Shown here: positions 20,201 through 25,253 of the stretch, one piece after another
Position numbering within the stretch: the first letter of the stretch is position 1
Layout of the letters: each line of letters starts with the position of its first letter
Source of the DNA: JAWXUT01 sp044426075
GTDB taxonomy: Bacteria > Bacillota > Clostridia > Christensenellales > DTU072
Direction of reading: 5' to 3'
NCBI GenBank assembly: GCA_044426075.1
Contig: JAWXUT010000003.1
Coordinates: 1-34,160, forward strand
DNA: 34,160 nucleotides
The notes under the pieces: generated by a model
Database searches by the model: none
Seen by the model: only the letters and a program-made list of their open reading frames with translations
Told to the model about the DNA's origin: nothing
Position numbers and translations under genes: made by a program

Positions 20201-22195
20201 AACGGTATAAGTAGTATCCGTATTGTTAATAGCATAAAAAGTTGAATCTAAATCCAAAATTATATCGGACACATTTACTGTTCCCGTTGAACTTGCAAAA
20301 ACAGCAGCTAGATGTGCATACATACCATTGCAATTATCATTAGCCGCCCTTTGCCTCGTATACAATGCTTTATTTCCTAATGTAACAGAACAATTGCTAA
20401 TTGTTGTTCCCGTACTTGCCACATAGCCACAAACTCCACCAACATATGTTGGGCACACAATGTTACTGCCAGTTGCATTTGCCTCTGCATAAATTTGACC
20501 TTGAATATCTATTGTGCAGTTTTTTATTGTTGTAGCAGTTGCATATCCTGTTATCCCTCCGATACATCTCGTTACAACTATTGTATAAGTAGATCTTTGA
20601 CTGCTCAATGTTCCTGATACAGCAACACTAACATTTTGTATTATTGCATTAGAAGCACCACCTACAACACCACCCATATAAACTACATTATTTTTACCAT
20701 CAGTGCAACAGCCATAGGTATATCCACCGCTATAAATTATTGATAAATTCTCAATAGTTCCTTCGCAATAATCACAGAAAAAACTGTAATATGAAGTTTC
20801 ATTATCTGGTGTCCATGTCACTGCTTCAGTTCCAGTAAATGTAATAGTATAACCATTGCCATCAAAGGTTTGGCCTGATGCTATTGATTTATAATCATCA
20901 TATTTCTCCTCTATACTATCTGAAGATAAATCAATAGTAAGGTCACAAGTTAAATAAGCATTAGTTGTATCAGTCGTGCCACTAGTAAGCCAATCATATA
21001 AATCGATTGCTGATGAAATTGGGGTTCCACTCACCTCATTGTTGTACATAACCGTACCAGACTCAACTGCACCATAAACATCTATTAAATCAACATCATC
21101 ACTTGACAAATCAAGGGAAGATAATTCAGTGGTTTTTTGATTTTCATCAATAACCAAATCAGTGTCTGTATCAGTATTTGCATTTGGCACATATAAACCA
21201 TAGTGCGTTTCAAATGAATCCATATATCTTCCACCAAGAATTATATGGCCGGCTTCCAAAAAGTGCAATCCATCATCTTTATCCTTACTTGTATAAGTTG
21301 AGCCCTTAAGCTCATCTGAACTGATAAAATATGTATTATCATCATTTTCAACTACAGTTTCAATATCACTCATAACGTTGGCATATCCATTAGCATAAGT
21401 TACTGAATAAGTAGCATTAATTTCAAAATATTCTTGTGAAACTTGACCAATAAAAACTGGTAAGGTGTTTGAGCTGTTCCAAGTGCCACCATTTGCTGTA
21501 ACTGTACTTCTCACACCATCAATTAATGCTGTTAATGCAGTGCAATATGTGTCTGAATAACTTGATGTTGCTACATTACAATCGTTTTTCATATCATATT
21601 CGCCTTGATGCCAAAGGAAGCCAACAACTCTGTTATCACCGCTAACATTATCACCTAATGCATATGTAATTTGCGTAATTAATGATTCATATAAAGAACC
21701 ACCCTCTGTATCCCAATAATTATTTTTGTAAAAAAAGCCCGTTCCGCCTTCTGCCACTTTAACTACTAGCACGCTTCTGTTGCTAGCCAAGTAGTTTTCT
21801 GCATATTCTTCAACAAAAGTTTCACCAAAAGAATAATCGTAATTGCCATTTGTTTTAGTTCTGCTATATTCGCCAACAGTATATATGCCATTAGTAGTTT
21901 CATATTCGCCATCAGAAGTGCCCGATACTACTGCATAAACTTTGTTATATGGTGTTAAATATGTATCCTCAGATGCAGGGGAATAATAACCCAGTGCGTT
22001 AGATTGACCAGCTATAATTATAATATCATAACCCTCATCTACAACGGTATCGCCATAAACGCTAGTTGCCGCCTCTGCGGTGTCTACAACTGCATTATTT
22101 CCGCTTATAGCAGTCACAGTTATTAATGACACCAGTATTGCAAGCAATATTAGTATAACTACAAATGTACGCAAATTCCCTTTAGCTAGTCGCAT
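11282..22195 (-). CDS. Giant secreted SGNH/SASA esterase-adhesin with MBG-type stalk and membrane tail
   Basis: 3637 residues. Residues 1-30 are a basic start plus hydrophobic signal/anchor. Residues 55-335 form a sialate O-acetylesterase-like (SASA, SGNH) domain: GQSN with nucleophile S65, WHQGE (195-199), and D308-G-L-H311. Three modules of about 550 residues, beginning near 353, 898 and 1457, each open with QKTT-L-LDLS then LIDVYGAVESGTV and contain beta-helix-like repeats (GTIENLSIIY, ISNCSVTL) and an Ig-like end. About 1960-2900 is a chain of MBG-type domains (YGDTANAPTATATFGG, PTDAGTYYVKA), two of them identical. Then an InlB-like repeat (about 3060-3130), an alpha-helical FIVAR-like part (about 3140-3370), and a C-terminal membrane segment (about 3612-3632) ending FHFSKK, without LPXTG. 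Start chosen for AGAGAGG upstream. Predicted role: deacetylating host or microbial glycans at the cell surface; the substrate is inference. Confidence 0.9.
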   Translation of the reverse strand: MRLAKGNLRTFVVILILLAILVSLITVTAISGNNAVVDTAEAATSVYGDTVVDEGYDIIIIAGQSNALGYYSPASEDTYLTPYNKVYAVVSGTSDGEYETTNGIYTVGEYSRTKTNGNYDYSFGETFVEEYAENYLASNRSVLVVKVAEGGTGFFYKNNYWDTEGGSLYESLITQITYALGDNVSGDNRVVGFLWHQGEYDMKNDCNVATSSYSDTYCTALTALIDGVRSTVTANGGTWNSSNTLPVFIGQVSQEYFEINATYSVTYANGYANVMSDIETVVENDDNTYFISSDELKGSTYTSKDKDDGLHFLEAGHIILGGRYMDSFETHYGLYVPNANTDTDTDLVIDENQKTTELSSLDLSSDDVDLIDVYGAVESGTVMYNNEVSGTPISSAIDLYDWLTSGTTDTTNAYLTCDLTIDLSSDSIEEKYDDYKSIASGQTFDGNGYTITFTGTEAVTWTPDNETSYYSFFCDYCEGTIENLSIIYSGGYTYGCCTDGKNNVVYMGGVVGGASNAIIQNVSVAVSGTLSSQRSTYTIVVTRCIGGITGYATATTIKNCTIDIQGQIYAEANATGSNIVCPTYVGGVCGYVASTGTTISNCSVTLGNKALYTRQRAANDNCNGMYAHLAAVFASSTGTVNVSDIILDLDSTFYAINNTDTTYTVGIITTYDGEDANYSDDLIYLSEAPASLPTKTYTSTSTADSTSSNYYNTLSTPSIINLYNYSAPTSISVDSGTGSVTSVSDSLFSSFTISDTNILFAVTQTNENAWCRFNGDNIFESYTGTFSIADIILNSSETIAYEITENTAVVTPSDTDYDKTVYDTLSAEFKISDIINNSYIVARLNTYCTLNVQYSGTNYASQSAVPTTAGTYSVYCEIAYNNITFVSQTYTLEIIEDPAQKTTDLTSLDLSSSASLIDVYGAVESGTVGENHEIDSSWTAISKASELISYLEGGTGSAYLSCNIYIDLADVSYNGTARNVASGCTLEGNGYSIIFYASSDVSISDTISATLTRTSFLIHNVSGTVQNLSFIYDTTSTSPVTYTITNMGASSSQNIQWGGVTAYLSGTIDNVYVYVSDKVTIELASTNNTTGHYAIGGIVGSNADASVGTITNCTVNIEGSLATSENAVNADIGGISGEYATTASNSAVILQSNSLISYADTTSYIGAAFGKATSASPGESSNMILDVSNDFYSCVSTDTNKIGLYASGAYDSGEATPTVLALYLLQAKDDGLDYGVDLDDDVTTTSSIYDLSDYNTPALAMTGDNATDFVAGYNEDEGLFATFTIYLSATNIDYSNILATLTQNDSDWARFSSTYVAGGYTGTYSLADVIYYNDNSSTSTTNLSYTATMQKLAVITDDSDSADDNSDSADITYSYGANASQDISSVTSDTDLIAIIEANATVSVYYSGASAVYESSNTPTRSGTYNVYISIYNGDRLISNVTTYTIAIADSGEDDTQKTTDLEALDLSGDADLIDVYGAVESGTVLDGYYNASGTAISDAESLYEYLNSGTGNAYLTCDLVVDLSTDTNYFSTTAVRKVASGYTLDGNGYTITFSGTVTYTSSTSNNTSFFVQECYGTIKNLTLIYTSTATYKYSNGTNTITFGLLTGYLEGTISNINVSVASGVTITSLRASGNQVRLIGGIAGSSSGGSISNSTVNIQGVLYGSQSANGTLTIAVGGFCGNATGTTISNCAVTLASLALSSIAPTTITCNYGAVIAADTSTSTAQNKVSDLYLDVTNTFFNVSASNAYPVIGLITSGYGYNSASSVSASGATTNTVFSNKLVLTNALDIAESGYSYGDAEYTYQKGNSSDYGLSSTPSDVTTLSGKTVSVTLNDETVGSYSVGDSFTIADSNSSTFSAITEESGSWSRFGDATYYAETYTGNVALIEILNSSASYTKDDIALPTLSYTAVYNGAYSVTALQIEDEVSAAVNYSNSWYIETVFYSNEDRTEEVKSSALIADKTYYVTYSIYDNTNNNFTLIASQNATLAVLKAKVSSPDADSTEFTYDGTAQTYNLATSEFYTINYGEEYSLTQTNAGTYTYTLTLNDSTNYEWAEGAVKTFDFKIAKADYDMTGVSFENGSSVYNGSEQSLSSLTFADGVALNSDITVSYSGSVTNVGSGTITASFETSDANYKAPSSMTATLTITQATNTISDLAITDWTYGDTANAPTATATFGGTITYTYSDMEDGTYSGDVPTDAGTYYVKAVSVADDSAYKNYASATSSAISFTIGQRSATITSTVSAEEIAYYSEAPTYEYTTSNILAADLSDFEISVSCDYEVGSNVDTYTVKISYTANDNYSITTTEVTFKVIQADNEFTEDLAITDWTYGDTVNAPSATATFGGTDTITYYYTSDLDDADWSTTVPTNAGTYYVKAVSVADDSAYKNYASATSSAISFTIGQRSATITSTVSAEEIAYYSEAPTYEYTTSNILAADLSDFEISVSCDYEVGSNVDTYTVKISYTANDNYSITTTEVTFKVIQADNEFTEDLAITDWTYGDTVNAPSATAKFGTDTITYTYSDSENGDYTGTVPTNAGTYYVKASIASTDDYYLVTSSAVLFVISKATVTAPDVSFTETYDGSQVTTDVSADSDGLYTVLQATGLNAGTYTGSVTLEDTANYEWILEDGNSSEALTITLVINQATTTISTTGVATEYTYNGAAQTISGAVANDYFGTIVYTYSTSENGDYTSTAPTDAGTYYVKISVNNSSNYTSDVYKIVKIEVQQAAVSVIINSETITYGDSEPSYTSKVTGLFNSDEITIEYAVSDYEGNVGSYTITATATAGDNYIVSVTDAKLTVSTKRITVTAASATITYGDAAPTASYGYTITSGSLLEADEKLITVEYTCSYEVGSAVGSYNIVPNVTVSSNYNVSIVYGKLTVSAKEITVTADDISISYGNTPTYKSTIVTLVGEDALAITYTVVDSNEVVYAGNVGEYTIAPSATDSNYDITFETGTLTVTKATNSIMFQIGGNSWYYGEEPSEFTVEAMFGEDDVYYVFSTEENGTYTAGMPTKIGTYYAKAVIDETDNYDEITSTSLSFEILAPSTAEPTVIITNWYYGSTANAPTTYVNGEVISATYAYYSDETCEVEVTDIANAKAGTYYVVATFEYNSEEVTATVSFEIYETIYTITFIVDADVFSYTGDLVVYTLLNEMPIVPEVVGKEVGDIKYVFTGWDTDVVIATASVTYTATYTSEDSDVKVARDDVLAQINTISANYTESDYRETEWTAISALFATAKTKVTAMTSLTSIESYDVDALAAKAAAYSTDLQYNIADVVAEINAIADDIVAADYTVASFTALQSAMAADITTLNACATYAELDAFVQTATLYTLVTAASVAESFATTHAYALSLTTETAVYDDKDDIANAIASYNSLDANVAALLVEEIALLNTLSSTLTARTAAIPTANTTVFTTVGKNVTYLPVGYDSTKMTISGNVQSVAGTYTVTVSLIDGCVWTDGSTVDITFTFVLKSAQLNVEENVDDNLLQDEVVITTENGIDPNFSLVVSVITEIETIEELVLLSGYTAVKAFDISLSESGFEVQPDGTITVKILVPEELADLGFEIIHVHDGVSSFVNYEIIDGYAVFETDSLSPFVFVYDTAQTALADATSSILFWIILAVVGALLVGLVSFHFSKK
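14667..15597. repeat. Exact 424-bp repeat inside the giant gene, period 507 bp
   Basis: 14667-15090 and 15174-15597 are identical by eye over 424 bp, offset 507 bp (169 codons), including all synonymous positions. They encode two MBG-type domain units beginning SAYKNYASATSSAISFT. A diverged third copy of the edge is visible near 15670-15725. Identity at silent sites means recent tandem duplication or gene conversion. Confidence 0.95.
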
Positions 22196-22552
22196 AAAAA
22201 TTACCTCTCTTTGTTAAACCAAATTTTGATTTTCTTTCTTGTTACTTTTACAAATCGCATCTATTAATATATAAGATGGCCTTATAATTTAAAACACAAT
22301 TATTTAATTATTATATAATTGAATACCTTTATTGTCAATGCTAATTTCCAAATTGTAATCATATTTACTTTTTTTATTTTCAACGGCGGTTTGAAAGCCG
22401 TATTTTACGCCGTTATCCGTGCCACACATAAACTGTATAATCGTAGAGTTCGAACCCGCAAGCGGGTTGAATGAATAATGAATAATTGTGGATTTTTAAT
22501 TTATAGTTTGTTCAATCGTGGAACAAATGGCAAAACACAATGCATATAGATT

Positions 22553-22664
22553 GTAGGGTGCGGCAGTCCCCTGCCGCCCGGACCTTATGCCGTCGGCAGA
22601 CTATAATCAATCCTAATTATTGTTTTAATATGGATGCGGGCGTCAGAGGACTAACGCACCCTAC
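22553..22664. repeat. 112-bp intergenic element with terminal inverted repeats
   Basis: It is bounded by GTAGGGTGCG and CGCACCCTAC (perfect 10-bp inverted ends). Inside the left end is a perfect hairpin GCGGCAG-TCCC-CTGCCGC. Its right 33 bp (22632-22664) recur exactly, in opposite orientation, at 32073-32105, and a shorter variant is at 22722-22753. It resembles a MITE or REP-type element; no transposase is near. Confidence 0.75.
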
Positions 22665-22721
22665 GATTTAATGTTCATCTGCGTTGAAATATACTTTTGC
22701 CGTGGCACATTTGTTTAATGC

Positions 22722-22753
22722 GGATGCGGGCGTCAGAGGACTACCACCCTACG
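22722..22753. repeat. Partial copy of the GGATGCGGGCGTCAGAGGAC repeat
   Basis: Same orientation as the right end of the 22553-22664 element, matching through GGATGCGGGCGTCAGAGGAC and then diverging by a short deletion before CACCCTAC. It lacks a matching left half. Confidence 0.75.
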
Positions 22754-22900
22754 ATTGTATGATTCATCCGTGACGCAAACAACGGCGTTTTATATAAAAT
22801 AATAAAAGCGCTAGCGATTCATTTGCTTATTCTCTTTTAACTATTTCTTTTTACTTCCTAAAATCTTAGTGAAGAGTGAATAGTGAATAATGAATAAGTA

Positions 22901-22932
22901 AAATTTTTTATCGCTAACGCTCTTAAAAATTT
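22901..22932 (-). terminator. Possible terminator after tRNA-Leu
   Basis: Directly after the CCA end on the minus strand, AAATTTTT and AAAAATTT (22932-22925 and 22908-22901) can pair around a GC-containing loop. The stem is AT-only and the T run is short, so the call is weak. Confidence 0.4.
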
Positions 22933-23015
22933 TGGTGCGGACGATGGGACTTGAACCCACACGGTGTTACCATACGCCCCTCAAACGTACGCGTCTGCCA
23001 TTCCGCCACGACCGC
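22933..23015 (-). tRNA. tRNA-Leu(GAG)
   Basis: 83 nt including an encoded CCA. The acceptor stem is GCGGTCG with CGTCCGC, discriminator A and CCA at 22935-22933. The anticodon stem TACGT/GCGTA closes the loop TTGAGGG, giving anticodon GAG, which reads CUC/CUU leucine codons. The extra arm (GGT-AAC-ACC) is the long type expected of leucine tRNA, though short. The T arm GTGGG-TTCAAGT-CCCAT is normal. Pair 5-68 of the acceptor stem is a U-U mismatch. It has its own promoter between it and rsmA. Confidence 0.93.
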
Positions 23016-23028
23016 ATATTGCCATAGT

Positions 23029-23057
23029 AGTTTATTACATTTTTATGTTTTTGTCAA
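23029..23057 (-). promoter_or_regulatory. Promoter of tRNA-Leu
   Basis: Minus-strand TTGACA (23057-23052), a 17-nt spacer and TAAACT (23034-23029), 13 nt before the mature 5' end of the tRNA. It lies 10 nt past the rsmA stop, so the tRNA is transcribed separately from the operon. Confidence 0.8.
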
Positions 23058-23067
23058 CAATTTTAAC

Positions 23068-23904
23068 TTACTTTGGAAGTTTTATATTGATAGATTCAGC
23101 GAGTGCAATATACTGCTCAACCGACAACACTTCGCCTCTTATGCGTTCGTCGTGACCGCACTCTTGCAAGATACTTTTGCTGTCTTCTTTGCTAAAATTG
23201 AACGCCATTGAAAGGTTATTTACAAGTGTTTTTCTACGCATTGCAAAACCACATTTTATGGTGCGCCTTAATAGTTTTTCATCTGCAATATTATACTTGT
23301 TTTTGTTCATTTTTATGTGCAACACGGCGCTATCAACTTTGGGCTGCGGGAAGAACAGTTGCCTACCCACTATGCGCGTAACTTTTACATCTGCACGATA
23401 CCTTATTGACACCGTTATTGCGCCATAATCTGATGTGCCCGCATTTGCAGTGATGCGCTCGGCAACCTCTTTTTGCACCATTACGGTTAAGGATTCAACG
23501 GGTAGCGCGCTATCCATAAAACGCATAACCATTGGAGTAGTTATGTAATAGGGTAGATTTGCCACCACCTTAAATTTGCCACCGATTATCTCGGTTAACT
23601 CTTCATCTTTCATTTTTAACACGTCGCGGAAGATAACTTCTACATTTTCTAATCCCGCTAAAGTTTCGGCTAAGATGTTTTGCAAATCGCTATCAACATC
23701 AAAACTTATTACCCTTTTTGCCTTTTGTGCTATTGCCCGCGTTAGCGTGCCCGCACCAGTTCCAATTTCAACCACAGTGTCGTTTTCTGTGATTTCGGCA
23801 TCCCGAACTATGGCTTGTAGGAGACTGTTATCGGTGATAAAGTTTTGACCTAATGCCTTTTTATATCTGAATTCGTGTTTTTGAATTATACTTTTAACTT
23901 CCAT
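23068..23904 (-). CDS. rsmA: 16S rRNA (adenine(1518)-N6/adenine(1519)-N6)-dimethyltransferase
   Basis: Dimethylates two adjacent adenines in the 3' terminal hairpin of 16S rRNA during late 30S assembly, using S-adenosylmethionine. 278 residues, typical. Landmarks: KKALGQNFITD (16-25), SAM-binding VVEIGTGAGTLT (44-55), the acidic FDVDSDL (69-74), and the catalytic NLPYY (116-120) in the N-x-P-Y arrangement of N6-adenine methylases. The C-terminal helical domain has FFPQPKVDSAVL. The start at 23904 has AAAGGA five bases upstream and lies 10 nt after the radical SAM gene. Co-occurrence with metG and tatD is common in Firmicutes. Confidence 0.96.
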   Translation of the reverse strand: MEVKSIIQKHEFRYKKALGQNFITDNSLLQAIVRDAEITENDTVVEIGTGAGTLTRAIAQKAKRVISFDVDSDLQNILAETLAGLENVEVIFRDVLKMKDEELTEIIGGKFKVVANLPYYITTPMVMRFMDSALPVESLTVMVQKEVAERITANAGTSDYGAITVSIRYRADVKVTRIVGRQLFFPQPKVDSAVLHIKMNKNKYNIADEKLLRRTIKCGFAMRRKTLVNNLSMAFNFSKEDSKSILQECGHDERIRGEVLSVEQYIALAESINIKLPK

Positions 23905-23914
23905 TTTTATCCTT

Positions 23915-24496
23915 TTAGGCTATGTACTCGCGTACTTTTAATTTTACTCCGATGCTGTCTGCTAGGGCTTGTGCACGCACAATTTCTTCTTTACCAACTA
24001 CATCTACTATTGATAACCTTACATCACCAATATGTTCTTTACAGTCTTTTGCAAACTCTATTAAAGAGGTAAATCCCGCTTCTCCAAATTCGCACTGGCA
24101 TATTTTTTGATACTTTGTTGCGTCACTTGCGTTAAGTGATATGCTTACTGTATCTATCTTGCCTTTTAATCGCTCAGCCACCCCGCTTCCTATTATCAAA
24201 CTGGCTTGACCGTTGCTGTTTAATCGCGTTTTCTTGCCCAACTTATGCACGTATTCGCTTATTTCTATTATGCTTTCTAATCGATATAATGGCTCGCCAT
24301 ATCCGCAAAATACCACCTCTGGCACACCCGCTAAATCGCCCAACTCTGCTATTACTTCTGCCGAGGTTGGCTCCTCTTTTAACCACAAACTGTAATCGCT
24401 GTAACTGTCATTTATTCTAACACAAAATTCGCAATTGTTACTGCATCTGTTTGTTAAATTTATATATATCTTTTCATCTATTTTATATGTTATCAT
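23915..24496 (-). CDS. TatD-linked radical SAM protein
   Basis: 193 residues. It has the radical SAM signature C18-SNN-C22-EF-C25, which ligates a [4Fe-4S] cluster and cleaves S-adenosylmethionine, followed by VVFCGYGEPL (a GGE-like motif), RLNSNGQ and DTVSISLNA. There are no clear extra cluster motifs and no C-terminal SPASM region; the barrel is short. Size, motifs and position right after tatD match the family called TatD-associated radical SAM protein, whose reaction is not known. It overlaps the tatD end by 14 nt; GGAG lies 13 nt upstream of the ATG, inside tatD. No peptide substrate gene is visible nearby, so a housekeeping role linked to TatD is more likely than peptide maturation (inference). 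Confidence 0.9.
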   Translation of the reverse strand: MITYKIDEKIYINLTNRCSNNCEFCVRINDSYSDYSLWLKEEPTSAEVIAELGDLAGVPEVVFCGYGEPLYRLESIIEISEYVHKLGKKTRLNSNGQASLIIGSGVAERLKGKIDTVSISLNASDATKYQKICQCEFGEAGFTSLIEFAKDCKEHIGDVRLSIVDVVGKEEIVRAQALADSIGVKLKVREYIA

Positions 24497-25253
24497 TTAT
24501 ACCAAATAACTCCTCTGCGTTTGCCGTTGTAAGCCCTTCAATATCTATCTCTGGCATCATCTCTTTCACCCTTTCTGCAACTATATTTACGTACTTTGGA
24601 TAGTTAGTTTTGCCTCTATATGGCACAGGCGTCATATATGGACAATCTGTTTCTAATAATAATCTGTTCTTAGGAATCGCGCGTACAATATCATCCTTTT
24701 TTGCATTTTTAAATGTTATTGCTCCGCCAAATGAATAATAAGAATCATATTTGTTGTACTCTTTTAACATCTCTTCGCTGCCCGCATAGCAATGAATCAC
24801 CATTCCGTGCTGAATATAATGTTTATTTTCTTTAAGGAGCCTTGACATATCTTCATACGCGTCGCGCAAATGTATTGCTACGGGCTTCTTAAGGCTGTGC
24901 GCTAACTCCAATTGCTCGCAAAATACCGCCTTCTGCACATCCCTCTCGCTTAAATCATAATAATAATCTAATCCAATTTCGCCATATGCAACAACCTCTT
25001 TTGCACTTGCCACGCTTGCAAAATAATCATAATCCGCTTGCGTAACATTTTTAGCATCATGAGGATGTATGCCAACCGCACAATATATACCTTTATGCGT
25101 ACAACTTAACTTGTATCCTTGCTCCGATGATTGGCGGTCATACCCCACAGTTATGATACTTTTTAAATTGTCTTTTGCCATATCACTAACTATTGTAGGT
25201 ACTTCATTTATCAAACGTTCATCAGTCAAATGAGCGTGTGTGTCTATTATCAT
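24483..25253 (-). CDS. tatD: TatD family metal-dependent hydrolase / DNase
   Basis: Metal-dependent TIM-barrel hydrolase; family members are 3'-5' exonucleases or D-aminoacyl-tRNA deacylase-like enzymes. 256 residues, normal. Metal ligands are all visible: H6 and H8 (DTHAHL), E92 (YGEIGLDYY), H128 (PVAIHLRDA), H154 (MVIHCYAG) and D203 (LLLETDCPYMTP). The ATG follows the metG stop directly (TAAATG), and the 3' end overlaps the radical SAM gene by 14 nt, so all three are translated as one unit. The exact substrate cannot be set from sequence. Confidence 0.95.
   Translation of the reverse strand: MIIDTHAHLTDERLINEVPTIVSDMAKDNLKSIITVGYDRQSSEQGYKLSCTHKGIYCAVGIHPHDAKNVTQADYDYFASVASAKEVVAYGEIGLDYYYDLSERDVQKAVFCEQLELAHSLKKPVAIHLRDAYEDMSRLLKENKHYIQHGMVIHCYAGSEEMLKEYNKYDSYYSFGGAITFKNAKKDDIVRAIPKNRLLLETDCPYMTPVPYRGKTNYPKYVNIVAERVKEMMPEIDIEGLTTANAEELFGINDNI

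Larger units (their letters stand above)
22196..22900. other. Repeat-rich intergenic region before the giant gene
   Basis: About 700 bp without a gene on either strand. The part next to the giant gene (22196-22370) is AT-rich leader; it carries AGAGAGG before the start, and I could not settle on a promoter. The rest is made of intergenic repeats: a stretch at about 22410-22446 resembling 32039-32076, a perfect hairpin AACCCGC-AA-GCGGGTT at 22453-22468, the 112-bp inverted-repeat element at 22553-22664, a further partial copy at 22722-22753, and TGAATA-type repeats at 22868-22897. Confidence 0.7.

Noticed and set aside
22196..22930. Insertion sequence or integrase remnant beside the tRNA
   Set aside because: There is no transposase or integrase frame and no duplicate of the tRNA 3' end; only short repeats are present.
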